In this document: positions 18,538 to 28,145 of the stretch, one piece after another
Numbering within the stretch: the stretch's first letter is position 1
How the letters are laid out: each line of letters opens with the position of its first letter
NCBI RefSeq assembly: GCF_001667035.1
Contig: NZ_LZIR01000030.1
Coordinates: 1-54,741, forward strand
Direction of reading: 5' to 3'
Length of the DNA stretch: 54,741 nt
DNA from: Mycobacterium sp. 852002-51057_SCH5723018
Lineage (GTDB): Bacteria > Actinomycetota > Actinomycetes > Mycobacteriales > Mycobacteriaceae
Notes under the pieces: model-generated
Seen by the model: the letters and a program-made list of their open reading frames with translations, nothing else
Databases searched by the model: none
Told to the model about the DNA's origin: nothing
Made by a program: the position numbers and the translations under genes

Positions 18538-19064
18538 GGCCGCACCCAGTTTCCGCTCTTGCCGCCCTCTTTGCGGAGCACGCGAATGTCGTCGATACGA
18601 GCGGCCGGGTCAACCGCCTTGATCATGTCGTAGAGCGTCAGCCCAGCCACACTGACGGCGGTCAACGCCTCCATCTCCACCCCTGTCCGGTCGGTGCTGC
18701 GTACGGTCGCGGTGATCTGGATATCCGATTGGCCGACGGTGAAATCCACGTCGACCCCGGTGAGCGCGAGCTGGTGGCACAGCGGGATCAGATCGCTGGT
18801 GCGCTTCGCGGCCAGGATGCCCGCGACCCGTGCGGTGGCCAGCGCGTCGCCCTTGGGCAGGCCTCCCGTTGAGATGAGCGCCACCACCTCCGGCGAGGTG
18901 CGCAAGGCACCCGCTGCCACGGCGGTGCGCTTGGTGGCTCCCTTTTCGCTGACATCGACCATGTGCGCCGCCCCTCGTTCATCCAGGTGCGACAGCGTGG
19001 CCGAACGGGAGTCCTGCGACTCCCGTGTCGCCGAGGCCTTCGAGGCCTCAGAGGCCCTAGCCAT
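18534..19064 (-). CDS. moaC2: Cyclic pyranopterin monophosphate synthase MoaC2
   Basis: The 176-residue protein converts the MoaA product to cyclic pyranopterin monophosphate. It has [35 protein letters not shown] and [20 protein letters not shown] followed by [10 protein letters not shown], the last two carrying active-site residues. The first 20 residues are a Ser/Ala-rich extension. It lies 9 bp after the small upstream gene at 19074-19283 and overlaps mog by 4 bp. Confidence 0.94.
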   Translation of the reverse strand: MARASEASKASATRESQDSRSATLSHLDERGAAHMVDVSEKGATKRTAVAAGALRTSPEVVALISTGGLPKGDALATARVAGILAAKRTSDLIPLCHQLALTGVDVDFTVGQSDIQITATVRSTDRTGVEMEALTAVSVAGLTLYDMIKAVDPAARIDDIRVLRKEGGKSGNWVRP

Positions 19065-19073
19065 CCCGGCGAC

Positions 19074-19283
19074 CTATCGGTTGACGACGGTAACCGGGTG
19101 CAGGTAGGGCAGGTCGGCCGTGGGCAGCGGGAACACCAGTTCACCGAAGGGTGACAACGCACCGGTGCGATCGCTCACCAGTTCGCTCACCGCGTGGTCG
19201 TCCGGGTCTGTCGTCGGCCAGCCGTTGTCGACGTACCTTGCCTTGCGATCCTTGCCCTCAGCAGTCTCAGCCACGAGGTTCAT
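19074..19283 (-). CDS. Small conserved protein upstream of moaC2 (Rv0863 homologue)
   Basis: The 69-residue protein starts [20 protein letters not shown] and ends [10 protein letters not shown]. It is soluble, acidic, with no recognised motif. It occupies the position of Rv0863 and precedes moaC2 by 9 bp, so it is probably the first gene of that operon. The frame is open further upstream but the ATG at 19283 is the first sensible start. Confidence 0.7.
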   Translation of the reverse strand: MNLVAETAEGKDRKARYVDNGWPTTDPDDHAVSELVSDRTGALSPFGELVFPLPTADLPYLHPVTVVNR

Positions 19284-19377
19284 TCTGACAGGTCGCGCGG
19301 GCACACGTGCCGCAAGGCCACTGCACCGCGTTTGACCGTCGGCTTTGCGTCCGCCGGCTGCTTTACGCTGGTCAGCA

Positions 19378-21630
19378 ATGACCGACAACACCCCGGATAT
19401 CCCGCTGGGGTCCTGGCTGGCCGACTTGCCCGACGAGCGGCTGATCCGACTGCTGCAATTACGGCCAGACCTCGCCCAGCCGCCGCCCGGCAGCATCGCC
19501 GCGCTGGCCGCGCGTGCGCAGGCCCGTCAGTCGGTCAAGGCCGCCACGGACGATCTCGACTTTTTGCGGCTGGCGGTCCTGGATGCCCTGCTGGTGCTGC
19601 AGGCCGATGCGACCCCGGTCCCTACCGCGAAACTGATAGCGCTCATCGGTGACCGCGCTCCCGAGGCCGACGTCGTGGCCGCGCTGGACGACCTCAGGCA
19701 ACGCGCCCTGGTGTGGGGGGAAGCCGCACTGCGCGTGGCCGCCGACACCGGCACGGCGCTGCCCTGGCATCCCGGGCAGGCCACGCTCGAGGACGCCTCA
19801 CGCACCGGTGACGACATCGCGGGTCTCATCGACGGCCTTGACGAGGCGCAGCTCGACGTGCTGGACAAGCTGCTCGAAGGCTCCCCGATGGGCCGCACCC
19901 GCGACGCCGCGCCCGGGGCCCCGACCAACCGCCCGGTGCCGCAACTGCTGGCGATGGGCCTGCTGCGCCGCATCGATGCCGAAACGGTGATCCTGCCCCG
20001 CCACGTGGGGCAGGTGCTGCGCGGCGAGGAACCCGGTCCGATGCAGCTGACCGCGCCCGACCCGGTGGTGTCGACGACCACCGCCGCCGACGTCGATGCC
20101 GTGGCCGCCGGGGCCGTCATCGACCTGCTGCGAGAGCTCGACGTGCTGCTCCAAACCCTCGGCGCTGCACCGGTTTCCGAGCTGCGCAGCGGCGGGCTCG
20201 GGATTCGCGACGTCAAGCGGCTGGCCAAGACGACCGGCATCGAGGAGCCGCGCCTGGGTCTGATCCTCGAGGTCGCGGCCGCGGCCGGATTGATCGCCAG
20301 CGGCATGCCCGACCCCGAGCCGGCAGCCGGCGATGGCCCGTATTGGGCGCCGACGATGGCCACCGAACGGTTCACCGCGATGTCGGCCGCCGAGCGTTGG
20401 CACCTACTGGCCGGCATCTGGCTTGACCTGCCGGGCCGGCCCGCGTTGATCGGCAGCCGCGGTCCCGACGCCAAGCCCTATGGCGCCCTGAACGATTCGC
20501 TGTACTCAACGGCCGCGCCGCTGGATCGCCGGCTGCTGTTGGGCATGCTGTGCGAGTTGCCACCCGGCGCCGGGGTCGACGCGCCCACGGCCTCGGCGGC
20601 GCTGATCTGGCGCCGCCCGCGCTGGGCCAGGCGGCTGCAGCCCAAACCCGTGGCCGACCTACTGGCCGAGGGCCACGCGCTGGGCCTGGTGGGCCGCGGG
20701 GCGATCAGCTCGCCCGGTCGCGCGCTGCTCGAGGAAGCCGGCGACCCGGACGTCGCGATCCAGGCGATGAACCGGGCGATGCCCGCACCGATCGACCACT
20801 TTCTGGTGCAGGCCGACCTCACCGTCGTGGTGCCCGGGCCACTGCAACGCGATCTCGCCGACGAGCTGGCCACCGTCGCCACCGTCGAATCGGCGGGCAC
20901 GGCCATGGTGTATCGCATCAGCGAGCAGTCGATCCGCCATGCCCTCGACATCGGCAAGACCCGGGACTGGATGCACGAGCTCTTCACCAAGCATTCGAAG
21001 ACTCCTGTGCCGCAAGGGCTGACATACCTCATCGACGACGTGGCCCGCCGCCACGGACAGCTGCGCATCGGGATGGCCGCGTCGTTCGTGCGGTGCGAGG
21101 ACCCGGCGCTGCTAGCCCAGGCCGTGGCGGCCGGCGAAGAGCTGCAGCTGCGCGCCCTGGCGCCGACGGTGGCCGTGTCGCCGGCGCCGATCGCCGAGGT
21201 GCTCGTCGCGTTGCGTGCCGCAGGCTTTGCCCCGGCCGCCGAGGATTCCACCGGGTCCATCGTCGATGTCCGGCCTCGCGGAGCCAGAGTGGCCACACCG
21301 CAACAGCACCGGCAGTACCGCCCCCTGCCGCGCCCGAGCACCGAGACGCTCAACGCCGTCGTCTCGGTGCTGCGGAAGGTCACGGCCGCACCGTTCGGCA
21401 ACATCCGCGTCGACCCGGCGGTCACCATGTCGATGCTGCAGCGCGCAGCCAGGAACCAGGACACGCTGGTGATCGGCTACCTCGACGCGGCCGGGGTAGC
21501 CACTCAGCGGGTGGTGTCTCCGATCACCATCCGCGGCGGGCAGCTGGTGGCTTACGACTCGGCCTCCGGGCGGCTGCGCGACTTCGCCATCCATCGCATC
21601 ACGTCGGTGGTGTCGGCCGACACCGGATAA
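19378..21630 (+). CDS. Helicase-associated protein (Rv0862c homologue), XPB partner
   Basis: The 750-residue protein begins [20 protein letters not shown] and is rich in Leu/Ala helices. It lacks Walker motifs, so it is not itself a helicase. The C-terminal 250 residues (from about [20 protein letters not shown]) match the helicase-associated, XPB-domain-3-like region, and the end contains [20 protein letters not shown], which resembles WYL-type strands. It is always next to the XPB gene in mycobacteria as far as I recall, and here the gap is 58 bp. A role in DNA repair with XPB is an inference. Confidence 0.8.
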   Translation: MTDNTPDIPLGSWLADLPDERLIRLLQLRPDLAQPPPGSIAALAARAQARQSVKAATDDLDFLRLAVLDALLVLQADATPVPTAKLIALIGDRAPEADVVAALDDLRQRALVWGEAALRVAADTGTALPWHPGQATLEDASRTGDDIAGLIDGLDEAQLDVLDKLLEGSPMGRTRDAAPGAPTNRPVPQLLAMGLLRRIDAETVILPRHVGQVLRGEEPGPMQLTAPDPVVSTTTAADVDAVAAGAVIDLLRELDVLLQTLGAAPVSELRSGGLGIRDVKRLAKTTGIEEPRLGLILEVAAAAGLIASGMPDPEPAAGDGPYWAPTMATERFTAMSAAERWHLLAGIWLDLPGRPALIGSRGPDAKPYGALNDSLYSTAAPLDRRLLLGMLCELPPGAGVDAPTASAALIWRRPRWARRLQPKPVADLLAEGHALGLVGRGAISSPGRALLEEAGDPDVAIQAMNRAMPAPIDHFLVQADLTVVVPGPLQRDLADELATVATVESAGTAMVYRISEQSIRHALDIGKTRDWMHELFTKHSKTPVPQGLTYLIDDVARRHGQLRIGMAASFVRCEDPALLAQAVAAGEELQLRALAPTVAVSPAPIAEVLVALRAAGFAPAAEDSTGSIVDVRPRGARVATPQQHRQYRPLPRPSTETLNAVVSVLRKVTAAPFGNIRVDPAVTMSMLQRAARNQDTLVIGYLDAAGVATQRVVSPITIRGGQLVAYDSASGRLRDFAIHRITSVVSADTG

Positions 21631-21688
21631 TGGACTCTATGCGCGCCGGCGAAGATGCAGGACGCAGCGATGAGAAGGAGTGGCGCCA

Positions 21689-23341
21689 TTGAGCAGTGAC
21701 GGACCATTGATCGTGCAGTCCGACAAGACGGTGCTGCTCGAAGTGGACCACGAGCTGGCCGGCGCGGCGCGCGCCGCCATCGCGCCGTTCGCCGAGCTGG
21801 AACGCGCACCCGAGCACGTGCACACTTACCGCATCACCCCGCTGGCGCTGTGGAACGCGCGCGCCGCCGGCCACGACGCCGAACAGGTCGTCGACGCGCT
21901 GGTCAGTTTCTCGCGCTACGCGGTCCCCCAGCCGCTGCTGGTCGACATCGTCGACACCATGGCCCGCTACGGCCGGCTACAGCTCGTCAAACACCCGGCG
22001 CACGGCCTGACACTGGTAAGCCTGGATCGCGCCGTGCTCGAGGAGGTGCTGCGCAACAAGAAGATCGCCCCGATGCTCGGCGCGCGCATCGACGACGACA
22101 CCGTCGTCGTCCACCCCAGCGAGCGCGGCAGGGTCAAGCAGATGCTGCTCAAGATCAGCTGGCCCGCCGAGGATCTCGCCGGATATGTCGACGGCGAGGC
22201 GCACCCGATCAGCCTGCAGCAGGACGACTGGCATCTGCGCGACTACCAGCAGCTGGCCGCGGAGTCGTTCTGGGCAGGCGGCTCGGGGGTGGTGGTGCTA
22301 CCGTGCGGCGCCGGCAAAACGCTGGTCGGGGCGGCCGCGATGGCGAAAGCCGGTGCGACGACGCTGATTCTGGTCACCAACATCGTGGCCGCCCGGCAAT
22401 GGAAACGCGAGCTGGTTGCGCGCACCTCGCTGACCGAGGACGAGATCGGCGAATACTCCGGAGAACGCAAGGAGATCCGGCCCGTCACCATCTCGACGTA
22501 CCAGATGGTCACCCGGCGCACCAAGGGCGAGTACCGGCATCTGGAACTCTTCGACAGCCGCGACTGGGGCCTGATCATCTACGACGAGGTGCACCTGCTG
22601 CCGGCGCCGGTCTTCCGGATGACGGCCGACCTGCAGTCCAAGCGGCGGCTGGGGCTGACGGCGACGTTGATCCGCGAAGACGGTCGCGAGGGCGACGTGT
22701 TCTCTCTGATCGGCCCCAAACGCTACGACGCGCCGTGGAAGGACATCGAGGCCCAAGGCTGGATCGCGCCGGCGGAGTGTGTCGAGGTGCGGGTCACGAT
22801 GACCGACAACGAGCGGATGCTCTATGCCACGGCCGAACCCGAAGAGCGCTACCGGCTTTGCTCCACGGCGCGCTCGAAGATCGCCGTGGTCAAGTCGGTG
22901 TTGAGCCGCCACCCCGGCGAGCAAACCCTGGTGATCGGCGCATACCTGAATCAGCTCGACGAGCTCGGCGCCGAGCTGAACGCCCCGGTGATCCAGGGGT
23001 CGACCCGAACCAGGGAGCGGGAGGAACTCTTCGACGCCTTTCGCCGCGGTGAGATCCCCACGCTGGTGGTATCCAAGGTCGCCAACTTCTCCATCGACTT
23101 GCCGGAAGCCTCGGTGGCAGTGCAGGTTTCGGGAACCTTCGGTTCGCGCCAGGAGGAGGCTCAGCGGCTGGGCCGGCTACTGCGGCCCAAGGCTGATGGC
23201 GGCGGCGCCATCTTCTATTCGGTGGTGGCCCGCGACAGCCTGGACGCCGAGTACGCCGCGCACCGCCAGCGCTTCCTGGCCGAGCAGGGTTACGGCTACA
23301 TCATCCGTGACGCCGACGACCTCCTGGGGCCGGCCATTTAG
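21689..23341 (+). CDS. ercc3: XPB/ERCC3-type DNA helicase
   Basis: The 550-residue SF2 helicase has an N-terminal substrate-recognition domain followed by the motor: motif I LPCGAGKTLVGAA (near residue 205), motif Ia LVTNIVAARQWKREL, motif II YDEVHLLPA, motif III LTATLIREDGREGD (the R-E-D motif typical of XPB) and motif VI RQEEAQRLGRLLRPK. It is an ATP-dependent 3'-5' helicase of the repair type. I chose the TTG at 21689 (MSSDGPLIVQSDK), which sits 8 bp after GAGAAGGAG; a GTG at 21680 lies inside that ribosome site. Confidence 0.95.
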   Translation: MSSDGPLIVQSDKTVLLEVDHELAGAARAAIAPFAELERAPEHVHTYRITPLALWNARAAGHDAEQVVDALVSFSRYAVPQPLLVDIVDTMARYGRLQLVKHPAHGLTLVSLDRAVLEEVLRNKKIAPMLGARIDDDTVVVHPSERGRVKQMLLKISWPAEDLAGYVDGEAHPISLQQDDWHLRDYQQLAAESFWAGGSGVVVLPCGAGKTLVGAAAMAKAGATTLILVTNIVAARQWKRELVARTSLTEDEIGEYSGERKEIRPVTISTYQMVTRRTKGEYRHLELFDSRDWGLIIYDEVHLLPAPVFRMTADLQSKRRLGLTATLIREDGREGDVFSLIGPKRYDAPWKDIEAQGWIAPAECVEVRVTMTDNERMLYATAEPEERYRLCSTARSKIAVVKSVLSRHPGEQTLVIGAYLNQLDELGAELNAPVIQGSTRTREREELFDAFRRGEIPTLVVSKVANFSIDLPEASVAVQVSGTFGSRQEEAQRLGRLLRPKADGGGAIFYSVVARDSLDAEYAAHRQRFLAEQGYGYIIRDADDLLGPAI

Positions 23342-23344
23342 TCC

Positions 23345-23357
23345 GAGCAGACGCAAA
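23345..23357 (+). repeat. GAGCAGACGCAAA motif after ercc3
   Basis: The 13-mer GAGCAGACGCAAA lies 4 bp past the ercc3 stop. The same 13-mer begins at 29631 as the left arm of the large hairpin before fadB. Here only the left half is present; no complementary right arm follows. The two copies bound the accessory block. Confidence 0.7.
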
Positions 23358-23360
23358 GCG

Positions 23361-24506
23361 CTACAGCGCCACGATGGTCGCCGACGCGGTGCCCGGTGCG
23401 CCGTACACCTGCGCCAGGCCGACCCGCGGGTTGCCGGGCACTTGACGATCGCCCGCCTCGCCGCGCAGCTGGCGCACCAGCTCGTGCATCTGCCGCAGCC
23501 CCGACGCGCCGATCGGCTCGCCGTTGGCGATCAGCCCGCCATCGGTGTTGACCGGCATCGAGCCGTGGATCTCGGTGGCGCCATCGGCGACGAGCTTCTC
23601 CTGCTCGCCGTCGGCGCACAGGCCCGTCTCGGCCATGTGGATCACCTCGGCGCCGGCGTCGGTGTCTTGCAGCTGCGCGACGTCGACATCCTCGGGTCCG
23701 ATGCCCGCGGCCTCATAGGCCGCCCGGGCGGCGTACACCGTCGGCGAAACGTCCTCGTCCAGCGGGGCCGAGGTCGCGTGCACTTCATAGGTGCCGTAGC
23801 GCCGGGTCCGGATCTCGCAGGCCTTCACGTACACCGGCTTATCGGTGAACTGGTGCGCGAGGTCGCCGCGGCACATGATCACCGCGGCGGCGCCCTCGTC
23901 GGGCGCGCAGAACATGTACTGGGTCAGCGGGTAGTTCAGTACCGTCGAGTTGATGATCTCTTCTTCCGGGAGTGGCTTGCGGCGGAACGCGTTTGGATTC
24001 ATCGCGCCGTTGCGGAAGTTTTTGGCGGCGACCTTGGCCAGCGTGGCCTGGGAAATGTTGTGGTCGTGGAGGTACTTGTTGGCCTTCATGCCGAAGAACT
24101 TGGTCGTGACGAACTGCCCGTTTTGGGCGTACCACTGCGGCAGCGCCAGTTTGGCGGGGTCGTCGGTGAATGCGCCGCGTGGGTGCTTGTCCAGGCCGAT
24201 GGCGATGCCGATGTCGTACTTGCCCAGCCGGATGGTGTCGGCGGTCTGCTGAATCGCGCTGGCCGCGGTGGCGCAGGCGTTGAACACATTGGTGAAGGTG
24301 ATCCCGGTCAGCCCGACCAGGCGGGTCACCGCGTCCGGGTTGGACACCTCGTGGCTACCGCCAAAGCCGAATTGAATGTCCTTCCAGTCGACTCCGGCGT
24401 CTTTGAGCGCGGACTGGATGGCCTCGGCGCCCATCTGCATCGCGGTCTTGTCGAACCGGCCGAAGGGGTGCAGCCCCACGCCGATGATCGCGACATCGTT
24501 GGTCAT
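23361..24506 (-). CDS. Thiolase-like lipid-transfer protein (Ltp/SCP-x type)
   Basis: The 381-residue protein has the thiolase-fold start (VAIIGVGLHPFGRFDKTAMQ) and a nucleophile-type Cys in NVFNACATAASAIQQ near residue 78. The usual GHPxGATG histidine motif reads GEPIGASG, and the C-terminal catalytic Cys loop reads GAPGTAS. It is therefore unlikely to be a normal thiolase; such proteins, paired with a DUF35 partner, include the steroid side-chain aldolases. It follows the DUF35 gene with a 1-bp gap, so the two probably form one complex. The substrate is unknown. Confidence 0.85.
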   Translation of the reverse strand: MTNDVAIIGVGLHPFGRFDKTAMQMGAEAIQSALKDAGVDWKDIQFGFGGSHEVSNPDAVTRLVGLTGITFTNVFNACATAASAIQQTADTIRLGKYDIGIAIGLDKHPRGAFTDDPAKLALPQWYAQNGQFVTTKFFGMKANKYLHDHNISQATLAKVAAKNFRNGAMNPNAFRRKPLPEEEIINSTVLNYPLTQYMFCAPDEGAAAVIMCRGDLAHQFTDKPVYVKACEIRTRRYGTYEVHATSAPLDEDVSPTVYAARAAYEAAGIGPEDVDVAQLQDTDAGAEVIHMAETGLCADGEQEKLVADGATEIHGSMPVNTDGGLIANGEPIGASGLRQMHELVRQLRGEAGDRQVPGNPRVGLAQVYGAPGTASATIVAL

Positions 24507-24507
24507 C

Positions 24508-24933
24508 TCAGGCTCCTCCCCCGACCGGCTGGAAGGCGAACGTGACGATCTCGTTGCCCTCGCCGTCGGTGGTGAACGGCATCATGGTCAGCTCAACCTC
24601 CTGGCCGAACTCGATCTTGGCGGGGTCGTTCTCGGTCAGCCGCCCCTCCACGCGAATCACGTCACCCAGTTGGACCAGGCCGACGCCGAACGGCACGAAA
24701 TCCTTGCCGGCGGGACCGGCGTACGGGGCTCCGGGCGGGAAACCCTGCGTCGTCCACGCGATGAGCGTTCCGCGCCGCGGCAACAGCAGGTCGGTCATCT
24801 CGCCGCCGCTGCACCGCGGACACCACTGCTGCACCGGAAACGTCGTGGCACCGCAATTGCCGCATCGACTGCCGATGAGCTGCGGGTTGTCGTCCGGCCA
24901 GGTGGAAATTTCGGGGGCGAGTGCCTTCTGCAT
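24508..24933 (-). CDS. DUF35 OB-fold/zinc-ribbon acyl-CoA-associated protein
   Basis: The 141-residue protein has an N-terminal rubredoxin-like zinc ribbon, CGNCGATTFPVQQWCPRC (residues 24-41), followed by an OB-fold. DUF35 proteins bind CoA thioesters and partner with thiolase-like or hydratase-like enzymes. A GGAGGATCT ribosome site precedes ATG 24933. It is the first gene of the DUF35-thiolase pair. The 281 bp upstream (24934-25214) hold a short hairpin (AGCGCTATC/GATATCGCT, 25071-25094, one mismatch, followed by TTTT) and no gene that I can support. Confidence 0.88.
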   Translation of the reverse strand: MQKALAPEISTWPDDNPQLIGSRCGNCGATTFPVQQWCPRCSGGEMTDLLLPRRGTLIAWTTQGFPPGAPYAGPAGKDFVPFGVGLVQLGDVIRVEGRLTENDPAKIEFGQEVELTMMPFTTDGEGNEIVTFAFQPVGGGA

Positions 24934-25214
24934 CGAGATCCTCCGTCCGCAACAATAATGCGCTTACAGAAAGGTACAACAGCATTCAATAAAACCGGAA
25001 ATCACGTTCTCCATGACGGCGGCCGGTCGCTGGCCGGATACGAAGTGCCGACCAATAGGCGACTTTCGAAAGCGCTATCACCGGCGATATCGCTTTTCAC
25101 AGACCATGCGGTGGACCCCGCGGTGCCCACCTGACCTACGAGGTCCAGGGCTCGCCGACGACCTCGTCAGCCGGCAGCTATCTTGAGATTGCCGTCGCAA
25201 CCAAGGAGACCACT

Positions 25215-25508
25215 ATGCCGGTCACGGTGACACTTGAACTGAGGCTGAAGCCCGAGGCGGTGCCCGCGGCGCGCGAGGTCATGGGCCGGGCGCTCAAAGA
25301 CACGCGGGCGTTCGACGGAAATCTGGGCACCGATGTCCTCGTCGACGATGACGACGACGCGCACTGGCTTATCTACGAACTCTGGGACACCGTCGAACAC
25401 GACGAGGCCTACCGCAGCTTCCGGGCCGGTGCAGGCAAGCTGACCGAGCTGCCTCCGCTGCTGGCCGCGCCGCCCGTCAAAACGCGATACATCACCACCG
25501 ATATCTAG
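25215..25508 (+). CDS. Antibiotic biosynthesis monooxygenase (ABM)-domain protein
   Basis: The 97-residue protein is a dimeric alpha/beta-barrel protein of the ABM type: an opening strand VTVTLELRLKPEAVPAAREV, a central FDGNLGTDVLVDDDDDAHWLIYELWD and the HDEAYRSFR helix. Members act as cofactor-free monooxygenases or as heme- or quinone-handling proteins. ATG has an AAGGAGAC ribosome site. The stop overlaps that of the convergent LLM gene by 4 bp. Confidence 0.82.
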   Translation: MPVTVTLELRLKPEAVPAAREVMGRALKDTRAFDGNLGTDVLVDDDDDAHWLIYELWDTVEHDEAYRSFRAGAGKLTELPPLLAAPPVKTRYITTDI

Positions 25509-26494
25509 CTGAGCGCGGGAATCACTTCGCGTTCGAACAGCTCGATGGAGGAACGGTCGTACGCGGCTTCTGGGAAATAACAGATCAGGTACCCGCAGCC
25601 CAAGTCGCGCAGCCGCTGCATGCGCTCGATCACCTGCTCCGCAGTTCCGGTCGCCGAGTCGGGCCCGGTTGTGCCGGCGATCATCGCATCGGCCGCGGAT
25701 TCCGGAATGTAGCCGATCATCCGGTCGCGGATGCGTTGCAGCCGGTCTTGGACATCGGCTTCCGAGGAACCGACGACGGCGTTGACGTTGGCGGAGCGCA
25801 CGATCGCGTCGAAATCGGTGCCCACGTCCCGGCAATGCGCGGCAACCACTTCGGATTTATGGACCCACCCGGCAGGCTCCGGTGTGAAGTTGGTGTACTG
25901 CGCGTACTTCGCGGCGATCCGCAGAGTCACCTTCTCCCCTCCGCCGGCGATCCACAACGGTATCCCGTTGTCCTGCAATGGCTTCGGAGCAACCAAAGCT
26001 CCGTCGACCTGGTAGTGCTCACCGTCGAAACTGACCTTGCCGTCGCGCCAGGCATCGCGCATGATCTGCACGCCTTCGTCCAGCCGTCCCAAGCGCACCT
26101 TGGCCGAGGGGAACCCGTAACCGTAAGCGCGCCACTCGTGTTCGTACCAACCGCCGCCGATCCCCATCTGGATCCGGCCGCCGGAGATGATGTCGGCGGT
26201 CGCCGCCACCTTGGCCAAATACACCGGGTTGCGGTAGCTCATCGCCGTGCACATCTGGCCCAGCTTGATCCGCGACGTGCTCGCCGCGTAGGCCGACATC
26301 AACGACCACGCCTCATGGGTGGCCTCGCCGGTTGGCATCGGCACGGTGTGGAAGTGGTCGTAAACCCACAGCGAGTCCCATGGGCCGTTGTCGGCGTAGG
26401 TCGCCAGGTCGCGCATCACCGCCCAGTGCTTCTCCGGTTCGATGCCGACGAGATCCATTCGCCAGCCTTGCGGAATGAAGAGACCGAAGCGCAT
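25505..26494 (-). CDS. LLM-class F420-dependent oxidoreductase
   Basis: The 329-residue TIM-barrel protein starts MRFGLFIPQGWRMDLVGIEP and carries the luciferase-like pattern: a LMSAYAASTSRIKLGQMCTA strand, a YRNPVYLAKVAATADIISGG helix and GGGWYEHEWRAYGYGF. Mycobacterial members mostly use the deazaflavin F420. The substrate is not predictable. A C-terminal RDLGCGYLICYFPEAAYDRS closes the barrel. Confidence 0.88.
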   Translation of the reverse strand: MRFGLFIPQGWRMDLVGIEPEKHWAVMRDLATYADNGPWDSLWVYDHFHTVPMPTGEATHEAWSLMSAYAASTSRIKLGQMCTAMSYRNPVYLAKVAATADIISGGRIQMGIGGGWYEHEWRAYGYGFPSAKVRLGRLDEGVQIMRDAWRDGKVSFDGEHYQVDGALVAPKPLQDNGIPLWIAGGGEKVTLRIAAKYAQYTNFTPEPAGWVHKSEVVAAHCRDVGTDFDAIVRSANVNAVVGSSEADVQDRLQRIRDRMIGYIPESAADAMIAGTTGPDSATGTAEQVIERMQRLRDLGCGYLICYFPEAAYDRSSIELFEREVIPALS

Positions 26495-26612
26495 AGCTCC
26501 GGACTTTAGCCCGCCATCGACGCTGTCCAGAACGCAGTCCGCGCGCCGGTCTCACAGCAGATCGATAACCTGTGCCCAGCCCCGTGCTGGCTCTCGGGCA
26601 TAAGCAAGACGA

Positions 26613-26837
26613 GTGACTGAAATTCGTGCACTCCAGTTGATCCTCGCCGGGGCGGCGACCGTTGGGGCGCTCGCGCTCTTCAGCGCCTGGCAGCCCGTCG
26701 ATCCGGGAGCCCCCGTCGCGGAAGGCCCGTCGGCCACTGCCGCGTTGGCGACCGACGACACCAATTTCGTCAACGACCAAGGCCAGACGTCGGGCGACAT
26801 CTTCACGCAGAACGCACAGGACCAGAGCAGCCCCTGA
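26613..26837 (+). CDS. Small secreted or membrane-anchored hypothetical protein
   Basis: The 74-residue product starts at GTG 26613, has one N-terminal hydrophobic stretch (LQLILAGAATVGALALFSAW) and a hydrophilic Asp/Gln/Thr-rich remainder ending NAQDQSSP. I do not recognise it. Coding is supported by the signal-like start and third-position GC; it is short, so the call is tentative. Confidence 0.5.
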   Translation: MTEIRALQLILAGAATVGALALFSAWQPVDPGAPVAEGPSATAALATDDTNFVNDQGQTSGDIFTQNAQDQSSP

Positions 26838-26912
26838 CGCGGGCATCCTCGAAGCCTGGCCACCGGCACCGGTCGCTAGGCTTACCGAACGCTAAATGAG
26901 CGGGAGGTCGCC

Positions 26913-28145
26913 ATGCGGGTTCTGATCTCCGGCGCCAGCATCGCCGGGCCGGTGCTGGCGTACTGGCTGACCCGCCACGGCTTCGAAGTCACCGTCGTCG
27001 AACGCGCCCCGACGCTGCGCAAGACCGGCGGCCACGCCGTCGACTTGTTCCGTCCCGCAATGGAAATCTCGGCGAAGATGGGCGTCTTGCCGCGCATCGA
27101 GGCACTCGCCACCGGAACGAACCGCCTGACCATGTATCGGGAAGGTCGGCCGCAGCCCACCGAGATCGACCTCACCAAGATCTACGCCGCCGCATCGGAC
27201 CGGCACGTGGAGATAATGCGCGACGACCTCAGCGAGATCTACTACGACGCTTGCCGCGACGACGCGGAGTATCTGTTCGGCGACTCGATCACGTCGATCG
27301 ATCCCGACGGCGAGGTGACTTTCGAGCGCACCCCGGCCCGCCGATTCGACGTCATCGTCGGGGCCGACGGCCTGCACTCCAACGTTCGGCGCCTGGTGTT
27401 CGGAGAGGAAGCCGGCCTGACCCGGTTCATCGGGGGCTATCTGGGAGTGGTATCGGCGCCCAAGGCGCTGGTCGACGATGCGGAGATGGTCGGACACGTC
27501 GGCGTCGGCCGGGTGGCGGCCATCTACACCGCGGAGCATCTGGACGACGCGCGGGCGGTGTTCCTGTTTCGCAGCAAGGAAGAACTGGCCTACGAGCAGC
27601 GAGATTCCCTGCGGCAAAAGGAGATACTGCGCGAAGCGTTCACCGGCATGCACCCCCAGGTGGAGCGCTGGCTGGAGGAAATCGGCCGGACGCCCGCGTT
27701 CTATTTCGATGCGATCAGCCAACTGCGGCTGGACATCTGGTCGCGCCGACGGGTCACCCTCGTCGGCGACGCCGGCTATTGCCCGGGCCCCGCCGTCGGC
27801 GGCAGCACCAGCCTCGCCGTGCTGGGCGCCTATGTGCTGGCCGGCGAGCTGGCCCTGGCGGACGGTGATCACCTGAGGGCGTTCGCCGCCTACGAGCTGC
27901 AGATGCGTGGGCCGGTGCACCTCAGCCGGACCTTTGCGCGCGGTGCCGCCAAAAGCATCATCCCCGGCTCCCGGGCCGGGGTGTGGGCCTTGACCCGCGG
28001 CGCGCAGCTGGTCTCGCGGATGCCCGGGTCGCTCTCGCGGGGGTTGGCGAAGCTCAACACCAAAGGCGTGCGACTGTATGACTCGATGCCGGTGCCCGAC
28101 TACGGCGAGGATAGACGCGAAGGGAACGAGCGCCCATGGAACTGA
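26913..28145 (+). CDS. FAD-dependent monooxygenase (PHBH/TetX-like)
   Basis: The 410-residue group A flavoprotein monooxygenase has the N-terminal dinucleotide fold VLISGASIAGPVLAYWLTRHG, the middle DVIVGADGLHSNVRRLVFG (the DG motif) and the C-terminal VTLVGDAGYCPGPAVGGSTS (GD motif). These enzymes hydroxylate aromatic or polyketide-like substrates with NAD(P)H. A GGGAGG ribosome site precedes ATG 26913. The 3' end overlaps the next LLM gene by 10 bp. Confidence 0.9.
   Translation: MRVLISGASIAGPVLAYWLTRHGFEVTVVERAPTLRKTGGHAVDLFRPAMEISAKMGVLPRIEALATGTNRLTMYREGRPQPTEIDLTKIYAAASDRHVEIMRDDLSEIYYDACRDDAEYLFGDSITSIDPDGEVTFERTPARRFDVIVGADGLHSNVRRLVFGEEAGLTRFIGGYLGVVSAPKALVDDAEMVGHVGVGRVAAIYTAEHLDDARAVFLFRSKEELAYEQRDSLRQKEILREAFTGMHPQVERWLEEIGRTPAFYFDAISQLRLDIWSRRRVTLVGDAGYCPGPAVGGSTSLAVLGAYVLAGELALADGDHLRAFAAYELQMRGPVHLSRTFARGAAKSIIPGSRAGVWALTRGAQLVSRMPGSLSRGLAKLNTKGVRLYDSMPVPDYGEDRREGNERPWN

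Noticed and set aside
22298..24545. Long open frames antisense to or continuing past ercc3 and the thiolase-like gene
   Set aside because: Arg/Gly/His-rich products without conserved motifs, overlapping well-supported genes along their whole length.
25071..25094. AGCGCTATC/GATATCGCT hairpin followed by TTTT as a strong terminator
   Set aside because: One mismatch in the stem and no gene ends just upstream on the plus strand; too weak to list as a separate feature.
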